Assembly: GCA_964608185.1 (NCBI GenBank)
Contig: CAZSMR010000034.1
Location: 1-10,722, forward strand
From: Porticoccus sp964608185
GTDB lineage: Bacteria; Pseudomonadota; Gammaproteobacteria; Pseudomonadales; Porticoccaceae
DNA: 10,722 nt
Reading direction: 5' to 3'
Both the position numbers and the translations under genes were made by a program. The notes beneath the pieces were generated by a model. The model did not search any database. It was not told the origin of the DNA and saw nothing but the letters and a program-made list of their open reading frames with translations. Positions 1 through 6,978 of this stretch are shown piece by piece. Position 1 is the first letter of the stretch; each line of letters opens with the position of its first letter.

Positions 1-1571
1 TCCCACTCAATTGTGGCTGGAGGCTTACTAGAAATATCATAAGATACTCTAGATATACCGTTGATTTCATTGATTATTCTATTTGATACTTTTTCCAACA
101 AATCATATGGAAGATGAGCCCATCTTGCAGTCATAAAATCAACTGTTTCTACAGCTCTTAGCGATACGACGTATTCGTAGCGACGAGCATCACCTACGAC
201 ACCAACAGATTTAACTGGAAGAAAGACCACGAAGGCTTGGCTAGTTTTTTCATACCACCCAGCATTTCTGAGCTCTTCAATAAAGATAGCATCTGCGTCT
301 CTGAGCAATTCCGCGTACTCTTTTTTTACCTCACCTAGGATCCTTACACCTAACCCAGGGCCGGGAAATGGGTGTCTATTTACCATTTCATAAGGTAAGC
401 CTAACTCAACACCTATTTTTCTTACTTCATCTTTGAATAAATCCCTCAACGGTTCAACTAAACTCAACTTCATAGTTTCTGGAAGACCTCCTACATTATG
501 ATGGGATTTTATTACATGAGCTTTACCAGTTTTAGATGCAGCTGACTCAATAACGTCAGGGTAAATAGTTCCTTGCGCTAACCACTTAACGTTTTTTAAT
601 TTGAGAGCTTCTTTTTCAAAAACATCTACAAAAGCTTTACCAATTATCTTGCGTTTTGCTTCAGGATCCTTCTCTCCAGTAAGCCTGCCTAAAAAAAGAT
701 CCTCCGCATTACTACGTATAACTTTAATACCCATATTTTTTGAGAACATCGCCATTACTTGACTACCCTCTTCTTTTCTTAAAAGGCCGTTATCAACGAA
801 TACGCATGTTAATTGATCGCCGATAGCAATATTTAATAAAGCTGCAACAACAGAAGAGTCAACTCCGCCAGATAAGCCTAGTAGGACATTATCAGCACCT
901 ACTTTCTGGCGTATCTTTGCTATTAAATCTTCTGTTATCGTAGTTGGAGTCCAAGTCTTTTGACATCCACATATTTTTATCACAAACCTTTCAAATATAG
1001 CTATACCTTGCTGGGTGTGGGTTACCTCTGGATGAAATTGTAAGCCATAGAATCCCCTATCAACGTCAAACATTCCTGCAATTGGACAAGAATTACTTGA
1101 AGCCATGATCTTAAATTTTGGAGGAATTTCTGTAACCTTGTCTCCGTGACTCATCCATACATCAAGCTGGCTACCGTGCTGGATATCAATATTATCTTCA
1201 AGACCTTCAAGAAGCGGACTGTGGTTGTGAGGCTTAATTTGAGCAAACCCAAACTCATGAATACTTGAACGCTCAACTGCCCCTCCCAATTGGTTTGCCA
1301 TTATCTGCATTCCATAGCAAATTCCTAAAATAGGGACTCCTAACTCAAATAAACCCATTGTTACACTCGGAGGCGTTTGACCTGTAGCCGACTCTGGCCC
1401 TCCTGCTAATATAATTCCACTTGGCTGATAGTTGATAATTTCATTGATATCCATATCATAAGTATGAATTTCAGAATATACACCAACCTCTCTAACACGT
1501 CGGGCTATGAGTTGTGTGTATTGGGATCCAAAATCTAGAATTAGAATTTTTTTTGATTTGATGTTGACCAT
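1..1571 (-). CDS. guaA: GMP synthase (glutamine-hydrolysing), 3' end just cut off
   Basis: GuaA makes GMP from XMP, ATP and glutamine in the cytoplasm, the last step of guanine nucleotide synthesis. Translating the minus strand from the ATG at 1571 gives 523 complete codons ending ...PPATIEW, with two bases (GA) of a further codon. The usual C-terminus is IEWE, so only one codon and the stop appear to be missing. The class I glutamine amidotransferase domain comes first: Cys85 in GICYGMQ, His180 and Glu182 in FHPE form the catalytic triad. The ATP-pyrophosphatase P-loop SGGVDSS follows at 234-240. The C-terminal dimerisation domain ends the protein. Length (about 524) matches the E. coli enzyme. 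The ribosome-binding site is weak, but the frame MVNIKSKKILILDFGSQ fits the family N-terminus. It lies 95 bases downstream of guaB on the same strand, so co-transcription as guaBA is likely. Confidence 0.97.
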   Translation of the reverse strand, partial: MVNIKSKKILILDFGSQYTQLIARRVREVGVYSEIHTYDMDINEIINYQPSGIILAGGPESATGQTPPSVTMGLFELGVPILGICYGMQIMANQLGGAVERSSIHEFGFAQIKPHNHSPLLEGLEDNIDIQHGSQLDVWMSHGDKVTEIPPKFKIMASSNSCPIAGMFDVDRGFYGLQFHPEVTHTQQGIAIFERFVIKICGCQKTWTPTTITEDLIAKIRQKVGADNVLLGLSGGVDSSVVAALLNIAIGDQLTCVFVDNGLLRKEEGSQVMAMFSKNMGIKVIRSNAEDLFLGRLTGEKDPEAKRKIIGKAFVDVFEKEALKLKNVKWLAQGTIYPDVIESAASKTGKAHVIKSHHNVGGLPETMKLSLVEPLRDLFKDEVRKIGVELGLPYEMVNRHPFPGPGLGVRILGEVKKEYAELLRDADAIFIEELRNAGWYEKTSQAFVVFLPVKSVGVVGDARRYEYVVSLRAVETVDFMTARWAHLPYDLLEKVSNRIINEINGISRVSYDISSKPPATIEW

Positions 1572-1615
1572 ATTTTTTATCAAAATACCTATCTTTATAT
1601 TAGACGAGAAACCAT

Positions 1616-1638
1616 AAAGGCTGCAATTCGCAGCCTTT
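1616..1638 (-). terminator. stem-loop between guaB and guaA (weak terminator or processing site)
   Basis: A perfect 9-bp inverted repeat, AAAGGCTGC / GCAGCCTTT, surrounds a 5-base loop in the 95-base guaB-guaA gap. In the direction of guaBA transcription the stem is followed only by TTTATGG, so there is no proper U-tract. It resembles an incomplete intrinsic terminator. It may lower guaA transcription relative to guaB, or may be an RNA stability or processing element. The structure is directly visible; the function is inferred. Confidence 0.5.
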
Positions 1639-1666
1639 TGTAGAACAACTTAATACAATATAGCAA

Positions 1667-3136
1667 CTATCTGCTTGGATAATTTGGTGCTTCTTTGCTA
1701 ACAGATACATCATGCACATGACTTTCACTCATCCCTGCCGAAGTAACACGAACAAAAGTCGGCTTAGTTCTCAAGGTATCTATATTAGGGCTACCGGTGT
1801 AACCCATAGAAGATCTTACTCCGCCCATCATTTGATGAATTATCGAGGATATAGGACCTTTATACGGTACTCTTCCCTCAATTCCCTCTGGTACAAGCTT
1901 TTCAGTCCCTCGAGTTACGTCTTGAAAATATCGATCACTAGATCCAATTGTTTGAGACATGGCAGCCATTGACCCCATCCCTCTGTAGGACTTATAGGTC
2001 CGTCCTTCATAGAATTCTATCTCACCTGGAGACTCTTCTGTACCAGCAAACATTGATCCCATCATCACAGAGTGAGCTCCTGCAGCCAAAGCTTTGGCTA
2101 TATCACCAGAAAATCGAATTCCACCATCGGCAATAATAGGAATATCCTTATTTTTCAAAGCTTCTACAACGTTAGCTATAGCAGTTATTTGTGGAACACC
2201 GATACCCGTAACGATTCTAGTAGTACATATAGAACCTGGACCTATTCCTACTTTAACTCCATCGGCTCCTGCTTCAAATAAAGCTATTGCGGCCTCTGCA
2301 GACGCTATATTTCCTGCTATAACATCTACTAATGGATATTCAGACTTAATTTTTCGAACGCGATTTATAACATTTAAAGAGTGCCCATGAGCGGTATCAA
2401 TAATAAGAACATCGACTCCAGCTTTGATTAAAGCGGCAACTCTATCATCTGTATCAGGGCTAGTTCCTATTGAAGCACCTACTCTTAAACAGCCTTGGTC
2501 GTCCTTACATGCGTTTGGGTATTTTTCGGCTTTATCTATGTCTTTTACGGTTATTAGACCCCGCAATTCAAATGTGTCACTTACAACTAATATTTTTTCT
2601 ATCCGATGCTTATGGAGTAGGCTTTTTATTTTATCGGATTTTGCACCCTCGAATACGGTAACTAATTTATCTTTGGGTGTCATAATTGTTGATACAGGTG
2701 ATTCTAGGCTTGGCTCGAAGCGAACATCTCGTCTCGTGACTATACCAACAAGATTGCCATTTTTTAACACAGGGACGCCAGAGATGTTGTGCTCTGTTGT
2801 GAGGGCTACTAGTTCCTTTACAGATGCTGAAGAATCAATAGTTATTGGATCTTTAACGACACCACTTTCATATTTTTTTACGGTACGAACTTCGAGAGCC
2901 TGGCTCTCAATAGTCATGCTTTTGTGTATTATCCCGATTCCTCCTTCCTGAGCTAACGCTATAGCTAGCCGAGATTCAGTTACTGTATCCATTGCAGCTG
3001 AAACGAGGGGTATATTTAAGGAAATAGATCGTGATAAACGAGTTTTAAGTGAGACGTCTTTTGCAGTTACCTCGGAGTAGCCGGGAACCAATAAGACGTC
3101 ATCGAAGGTTAGTGCTTCTTCAGCTATTCTTAGCAT
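1667..3136 (-). CDS. guaB: IMP dehydrogenase
   Basis: IMP dehydrogenase oxidises IMP to XMP with NAD+, the committed step toward GMP, and supplies the substrate of the adjacent GuaA. The 489-residue protein has the family's usual length. It has an N-terminal barrel segment (LTFDDVLLVPGYS at 9-21, SAAMDTVTE at 46-54), two CBS domains inserted at about 93-140 and 148-204, then the rest of the TIM barrel. The catalytic cysteine is Cys304 in GPGSICTTR, the GIGPGS phosphate-binding turn precedes it, and IIADGGI (334-340) is conserved. The mobile-flap RY pair is at 402-403. The ATG at 3136 gives the standard N-terminus. A GAGG ribosome-binding site (3152-3149) lies 12 bases upstream, a rather long spacing. 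It is transcribed divergently from xseA and probably forms an operon with guaA. Confidence 0.98.
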   Translation of the reverse strand: MLRIAEEALTFDDVLLVPGYSEVTAKDVSLKTRLSRSISLNIPLVSAAMDTVTESRLAIALAQEGGIGIIHKSMTIESQALEVRTVKKYESGVVKDPITIDSSASVKELVALTTEHNISGVPVLKNGNLVGIVTRRDVRFEPSLESPVSTIMTPKDKLVTVFEGAKSDKIKSLLHKHRIEKILVVSDTFELRGLITVKDIDKAEKYPNACKDDQGCLRVGASIGTSPDTDDRVAALIKAGVDVLIIDTAHGHSLNVINRVRKIKSEYPLVDVIAGNIASAEAAIALFEAGADGVKVGIGPGSICTTRIVTGIGVPQITAIANVVEALKNKDIPIIADGGIRFSGDIAKALAAGAHSVMMGSMFAGTEESPGEIEFYEGRTYKSYRGMGSMAAMSQTIGSSDRYFQDVTRGTEKLVPEGIEGRVPYKGPISSIIHQMMGGVRSSMGYTGSPNIDTLRTKPTFVRVTSAGMSESHVHDVSVSKEAPNYPSR

Positions 3137-3328
3137 TTGCTGTGCTTACCTCGTTATAACGATTGTTGACAGTGCTGATTATTACTATAAAAAGCAGAGT
3201 ATTACTCAAGTAAGCGATCTATTATAAGCTTAACATATAGGAAAAACACTATTTTTTCATATTCGATGGACGAATCACCATTGAGTGATATAAGTGATTA
3301 ATATTTACATTGACTACGATTGAAAGAA
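3137..3328. promoter_or_regulatory. guaB-xseA divergent promoter region
   Basis: This AT-rich 192-base gap separates two divergent genes and must contain promoters for both. On the minus strand a perfect TATAAT box lies at 3226-3221, about 85 bases before guaB, but without a good -35. A second possible minus-strand pair is TTGAGT followed by TAGTAA about 16 bases on. On the plus strand a perfect TTGACA (3166-3171) is followed by TATAAA (3186-3191) with only a 14-base spacer, shorter than normal. A short inverted repeat ATTCG/CGAAT lies at 3261-3275. None of these pairs is convincing enough to call a start site. I see no PurR-type operator. Confidence 0.45.
3151..3162. repeat. 12-bp perfect palindrome upstream of guaB
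   Basis: TCGTTATAACGA is an exact palindrome. Its left end overlaps the GAGG ribosome-binding site of guaB (3149-3152), so a protein or structure here could affect guaB initiation. It does not match the E. coli PurR operator. It could be an operator half-site or chance in AT-rich DNA. Confidence 0.3.
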
Positions 3329-3355
3329 ATGGAAAATAAAGAAATGGAAAATAAA
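3326..3355 (+). repeat. 15-bp perfect tandem duplication at the xseA start
   Basis: The unit gaaatggaaaataaa occurs twice in a row (3326-3340 and 3341-3355) with no mismatch. Each copy contains an in-frame ATG, so the gene has two alternative ATG starts encoding MENKE and MENKL. Because 15 is a multiple of three, the reading frame is kept whichever start is used. Confidence 0.9.
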
Positions 3356-4708
3356 CTCAATAAATACTCAGTTTCTCAGCTAAATAGACTCTCTCGCCAA
3401 ACACTAGAATCAAAGTTTCCTTTAATTTGGGTAGAGGGAGAAATATCTGGTTTAATTAAACCAGCTTCTGGTCACTGGTACTTCAAAATGAAGGATAAGT
3501 TAGCAACAGTCGATTGTGCAATGTTTCGAGCACAAAACTCTAGGTGTAGCTTTGAACTTAAAAATGGGTCGAATGTTTTAGCTCGATGCAAGGCTACAAT
3601 TTATGAGGCTAATGGGAAATTCCAATTGATCATTGAGTATCTTGAAGATGCCGGTGCTGGTGCTTTACAAAGAAAATTTGAGGAGTTAAAGCAACAGCTA
3701 CTAGATGAAGGTTTATTTGATGATAGGCATAAATTAACCATTCCTAGATACCCCAAGAGAATAGGCCTAATAACATCTCCTACTGGTGCTGCCGTACAAG
3801 ATATTTTATCTATTTTAAGAAGACGATATCCGATAGCTGACATAGAAATTTACCCCAGCATAGTTCAAGGCAAAACATCTGAAGGTGTAAGTGCGGCTCA
3901 AGAATTATCAGATAGAATAATCTGTGCGAATAAAAAAAATAGGTGTGATGTGCTCATTCTTTCTCGTGGTGGTGGATCTATCGAAGATTTATGGGCATTT
4001 AATGACGAGGCTCTAGCTCACTCCATATATGATAGTTTAATTCCAATTATAAGTGCTATTGGCCACGAAATTGATTTCACCATCGCTGATTTTGTCGCTG
4101 ACTATAGGGCGCCTACCCCCTCTGCTGCTGCTGAAATAGTTAGCCCCGATATAAATACAATAATTCTTGGTTTAGAAAAAAAACAACACCAACTAGAACG
4201 GATTATTCACCGCTTTCTTCAAGCAAGCGATCAGCGAATTGACAGCTTGTATGGTAGGATTAGGAACCCTGTAGACTATCTTTTACATATAAAAGCTCAA
4301 CTAAAAGGTTTACGATCAAGAGCTTACCAAAGCATCTTAACTAAACTGCATAAAGATTATACTTCTTTAGCCGGTATTGATAGAAGTCTTACTAGATATC
4401 ATCCACATCAACAGCTGATAAATCTAAGTGATCAAATCAAATCCCTAGAAAAAAAGCTAAAAATTGGGATTTTTAATTCGCTAACTTCCAAACATAAGCA
4501 ATGGGAAAATAGTCTACGTCTTCTCAATGCGATCAGCCCACTGAATACACTTGAAAGAGGTTACGCAATAATTCTAGATAGCCATCAAAAATTAATTAAA
4601 AATATATCTGACCTTAAGTCCGGTGATAAAATTTCTACTAGGCTTTCTGGAGGTGTTATATTTAGTAGTATAGATGAAATTGTATTAGGGGATGATGATG
4701 CTAAGTAG
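3329..4708 (+). CDS. xseA: Exodeoxyribonuclease VII large subunit
   Basis: XseA is the catalytic subunit of exonuclease VII, which degrades single-stranded DNA from both ends and acts in repair with the small subunit XseB (not in this window). From the ATG at 3329 the protein has 459 residues, close to the E. coli 456. An N-terminal OB-fold spans roughly residues 10-105, with GHWYF at 48-52. The Exonuc_VII_L domain follows with SPTGAAVQD (150-158), SRGGGSIEDLW (212-222), GHEIDFTIAD (245-254) and RAPTPSAAAE (260-269). A long helical, probably coiled-coil stretch runs from about 275 to 400. The family's LERGYAI is at 408-414. The start is uncertain: TTG at 3320, ATG at 3329 and ATG at 3344 are all in frame and none has a strong ribosome-binding site. 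I chose the first ATG. The gene is divergent from guaB, as in E. coli, and its 3' end overlaps the next gene by 11 bases. Confidence 0.96.
   Translation: MENKEMENKLNKYSVSQLNRLSRQTLESKFPLIWVEGEISGLIKPASGHWYFKMKDKLATVDCAMFRAQNSRCSFELKNGSNVLARCKATIYEANGKFQLIIEYLEDAGAGALQRKFEELKQQLLDEGLFDDRHKLTIPRYPKRIGLITSPTGAAVQDILSILRRRYPIADIEIYPSIVQGKTSEGVSAAQELSDRIICANKKNRCDVLILSRGGGSIEDLWAFNDEALAHSIYDSLIPIISAIGHEIDFTIADFVADYRAPTPSAAAEIVSPDINTIILGLEKKQHQLERIIHRFLQASDQRIDSLYGRIRNPVDYLLHIKAQLKGLRSRAYQSILTKLHKDYTSLAGIDRSLTRYHPHQQLINLSDQIKSLEKKLKIGIFNSLTSKHKQWENSLRLLNAISPLNTLERGYAIILDSHQKLIKNISDLKSGDKISTRLSGGVIFSSIDEIVLGDDDAK
4687..4691 (+). promoter_or_regulatory. ribosome-binding site that decides the M3 peptidase start
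   Basis: AGGGG lies inside the end of xseA and is followed directly by ATGATGATG. Distances to the three consecutive ATG codons are 0 (4692), 3 (4695) and 6 bases (4698). Only the third has a workable Shine-Dalgarno spacing, so 4698 is the likely start. The overlap with xseA suggests translational coupling. Confidence 0.6.
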
Positions 4709-6584
4709 GTATATAAGTTTAACAGTAATGATGTTTGCTATTTTTTTAGTTGGGCCTTCTTTGGCTGATGAAAAAAAATCAAAGGTGATGAGTGAGTCAT
4801 CACAAAATAAATCTTTTATTTGGGATCTGCATGATTTGTATCCGAGCATAGAAAGCTGGCAGTATTCAAGATCTGAAATATCTTCACGCATAGAAAATAT
4901 ACAAAACTGTAAAGGTAAGCTTGGTGATAGTCAGCAAATACTTTCTTCTTGTATGGATCTCATTAATAATATTTATAAAGATTTGTTAAAACTTTATACC
5001 TTCGCTTTTTTGGCAAAAGATACTGATTTGGCAAATTCCGAATTTCGAGAAAGATCGTCTTTATCTCAAGCATTGTTAGTTAAATTTGGGGAAGCTACGA
5101 GCTTCCTAAATCCAGAATTAGTAGCTATTGGAAATGATGCTTTGAGTGCTTACTTAAAGAACTCTTCAGAGTTAAAAGACCATGATTTCTATATCCTAAA
5201 TACTCTACGGCAATCGAAATATATACTTTCTATAAAAGAAGAATCAGTCATTGCCTCTCTTCAAGCTACAATGAATACAGCATCGAGTGCTTATGAAGTG
5301 CTCACTAATGCAGAGATACCCTGGCCAGAAGTAACTCTATCAGATGGGAAAAAAGTAAGACTTGACCCGTCTGGTTATAGTTCATCTAGACGTTCGCCTG
5401 ATCGTGATGATCGAAAGTTAGTATTTAATAAATTTTGGAAAACTTTTCAAGAGTACAAGCAAACCTTAGCTGTCACTTTAGAAGGCCAAGTAAAAAACGA
5501 TGTCACTATGGCAAAGATAAGGGGTTATGACTCTTCTCTGGAACAGGCTTTATCAGAAGATAATATTCCAAAAGAGGTTTATGAGTCGCTTGTTTCGTCA
5601 GTAAATAAAGGGCTGCCAAGCCTTCATAGGCTTATAAAGCTGCGTCAACGTATGCTTGGACTATCCACATCAGAATATTATGATATTTATCCCTCTGTAA
5701 TCTCTATGGATAAAAAATATAGTCTTGAAGATTCAAAGCTATTAACTATAAAAGCACTTAAGCCACTAGGTGAGGGTTATGTAAAAATGCTATCTCAGGC
5801 CCTCGATAAGAATTGGATGCATGTCTATCCAAAACAAGGTAAGAGGAGTGGAGCTTATGTAATGGGAGCAGCATACGACGTCCATCCATATGTTCTCCTT
5901 AATTATGATGGAACATTAGAATCAGTTAGTACTTTTATGCATGAGTGGGGTCACGCTATGCACTCATTATTAGCTAACGAGGCGCAGCCATTTACAAAGG
6001 CCGATTACTCAACCTTTATAGCCGAAATTGCATCTACTGCTAATGAAATACTACTCTTTGATTACTTGAGAAAAAATAGTGGTAACGACCAAGAGCGGCT
6101 ATATTTTTTATTTAAAGAGCTTTCTCAAATTAGGGGCACTTTCTTCCGACAAACACAATTTGCCGAATTTGAATTAGCTATGCATAAGCTGATAGAAGAA
6201 GGTAAAGCTCTATCTGCCGACAAGCTTGATAGTATGTATGGAGAAATACTTGATCGTTATTATGGGCATAACGAGGGTATCATGAATATCGATAATCTAT
6301 ATAAAGTTGAGTGGGCGTATATACCGCATTTCTATAGAAATTTTTACGTTTATCAGTATGCAACATCGATCTCTGCTGCATATTTTCTTACGGACAAGAT
6401 TCTCAAAAAAGACAAAGGAGCACAAAAAAGATTGATTGATATCCTTAAAGCTGGCGGCTCAGATTATCCTTACAATATACTTATTAATGCAGGGGTAGAT
6501 ATGTCTTCGGATAAAGTTTACGCAGCTGTAATAAGTAGGATGGATGATCTCATGGATGAAGTCGAATCAATCCTCGACAAGTAA
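4698..6584 (+). CDS. M3 family oligoendopeptidase F-like zinc peptidase with signal peptide
   Basis: A metallopeptidase of the M3 family (PepF type) that would cleave short peptides. From the ATG at 4698 it is 628 residues. Residues 1-23 look like a Sec signal peptide: Arg4, a hydrophobic core (ISLTVMMFAIFLVG) and a plausible signal peptidase I site SLA|DE. The mature part begins with the typical WDLHDLYPS. An oligoendopeptidase F N-terminal domain lies around 115-185 and the peptidase M3 domain from about 200. The zinc site is HEWGH at 415-419 (His415, His419, catalytic Glu416), with Glu443 of FIAEIAST as the probable third ligand. The C-terminal PHFYRNFYVYQYATS is typical of PepF. PepF proteins are usually cytoplasmic, so an exported form is notable. 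The gene overlaps xseA by 11 bases, probably shares its transcript, and ends 33 bases from the convergent SRP RNA gene. Family is certain; periplasmic location is inferred. Confidence 0.93.
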   Translation: MLSRYISLTVMMFAIFLVGPSLADEKKSKVMSESSQNKSFIWDLHDLYPSIESWQYSRSEISSRIENIQNCKGKLGDSQQILSSCMDLINNIYKDLLKLYTFAFLAKDTDLANSEFRERSSLSQALLVKFGEATSFLNPELVAIGNDALSAYLKNSSELKDHDFYILNTLRQSKYILSIKEESVIASLQATMNTASSAYEVLTNAEIPWPEVTLSDGKKVRLDPSGYSSSRRSPDRDDRKLVFNKFWKTFQEYKQTLAVTLEGQVKNDVTMAKIRGYDSSLEQALSEDNIPKEVYESLVSSVNKGLPSLHRLIKLRQRMLGLSTSEYYDIYPSVISMDKKYSLEDSKLLTIKALKPLGEGYVKMLSQALDKNWMHVYPKQGKRSGAYVMGAAYDVHPYVLLNYDGTLESVSTFMHEWGHAMHSLLANEAQPFTKADYSTFIAEIASTANEILLFDYLRKNSGNDQERLYFLFKELSQIRGTFFRQTQFAEFELAMHKLIEEGKALSADKLDSMYGEILDRYYGHNEGIMNIDNLYKVEWAYIPHFYRNFYVYQYATSISAAYFLTDKILKKDKGAQKRLIDILKAGGSDYPYNILINAGVDMSSDKVYAAVISRMDDLMDEVESILDK

Positions 6585-6617
6585 ACAAATAAAAACTTTG
6601 TAGGAGTGGTTTAATGG

Positions 6618-6729
<112 letters not shown>

Positions 6730-6784
6730 TAAAACTACAGATCTTAAGCAGCAATCTAATAAAGCCTATCTTAACAAAAAATCT

Positions 6785-6815
6785 TTGCCGTATTTAAATA
6801 AACCTGCATTATAAT
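6785..6815 (+). promoter_or_regulatory. candidate promoter of the opp operon
   Basis: A perfect -10 box, TATAAT (6810-6815), lies about 165 bases before oppA. The best -35 is TTGCCG (6785-6790), four of six matches, but the spacer is 19 bases, longer than the optimum of 17. Transcription would begin near 6822 and give a leader of about 155 nt. It is the best plus-strand promoter candidate between the peptidase gene and oppA. Confidence 0.45.
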
Positions 6816-6817
6816 GC
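6806..6817. repeat. 12-bp perfect palindrome containing the -10 box
   Basis: GCATTATAATGC is an exact palindrome. It presents TATAAT on both strands (6810-6815 on plus, 6813-6808 on minus). The minus-strand box points toward ffs, so the site could serve opp, a precursor of the SRP RNA, or both. It could equally be a dyad operator over the opp promoter, or chance. Confidence 0.35.
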
Positions 6818-6842
6818 TTTTTAGGTAATCTATTATGTTCGG

Positions 6843-6952
6843 TTAACAGGAGTATTTCAATGTGGTTCTTTTAACAGGAGCCTGATTTCATGCTGGCATC
6901 CTTTCAATTCATTCCTTAACATGAAGCATTGAATAATGTTAATTGGTTTTTT
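6843..6952 (+). promoter_or_regulatory. opp leader: two micro-ORFs, then weak stem-loop and T-run
   Basis: TTAACAGGAG occurs twice, at 6843-6852 and 6871-6880. Each copy places an AGGAG ribosome-binding site before an ATG. The first ORF (6860-6874, spacing 7) reads MWFF-stop. The second (6890-6919, spacing 9) reads MLASFQFIP-stop. The last proline codon and stop of the second lie in the left arm of an inverted repeat, CCTTAACAT (6914-6922) with ATGTTAA-TT-GG (6936-6946), which is followed by six T residues (6947-6952). The layout resembles a leader-peptide attenuator before oppA. The stem is AT-rich and weak, and the ORFs are tiny, so function is inferred. The alternative is a degenerate intergenic region with chance motifs. 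Confidence 0.35.
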
Positions 6953-6978
6953 ACTAGATTTTGATATTCGGACTTATT

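Noticed and set aside
2424..2951. Plus-strand open frame of 175 codons across the guaB region, with several shorter ones nearby
   Set aside because: It lies antisense to guaB, whose full-length IMP dehydrogenase translation accounts for the sequence. The frame has no recognisable domain and is best seen as a shadow.
3166..3191. TTGACA followed by TATAAA as a strong xseA promoter
   Set aside because: Both boxes are good, but the spacer is only 14 bases, too short for a normal sigma-70 promoter. I kept it only as a note in the intergenic entry.
6585..6617. Intrinsic terminator shared by the M3 peptidase gene and ffs
   Set aside because: There is a T-rich or A-rich stretch and a 5-bp inverted repeat (ACAAA/TTTGT), but no GC-rich stem next to a T-tract on either strand.
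6961..6978. TTG at 6961 as the start of oppA
   Set aside because: The ATG at 6979 already gives a complete lipoprotein signal sequence, and the TTG has no ribosome-binding site.
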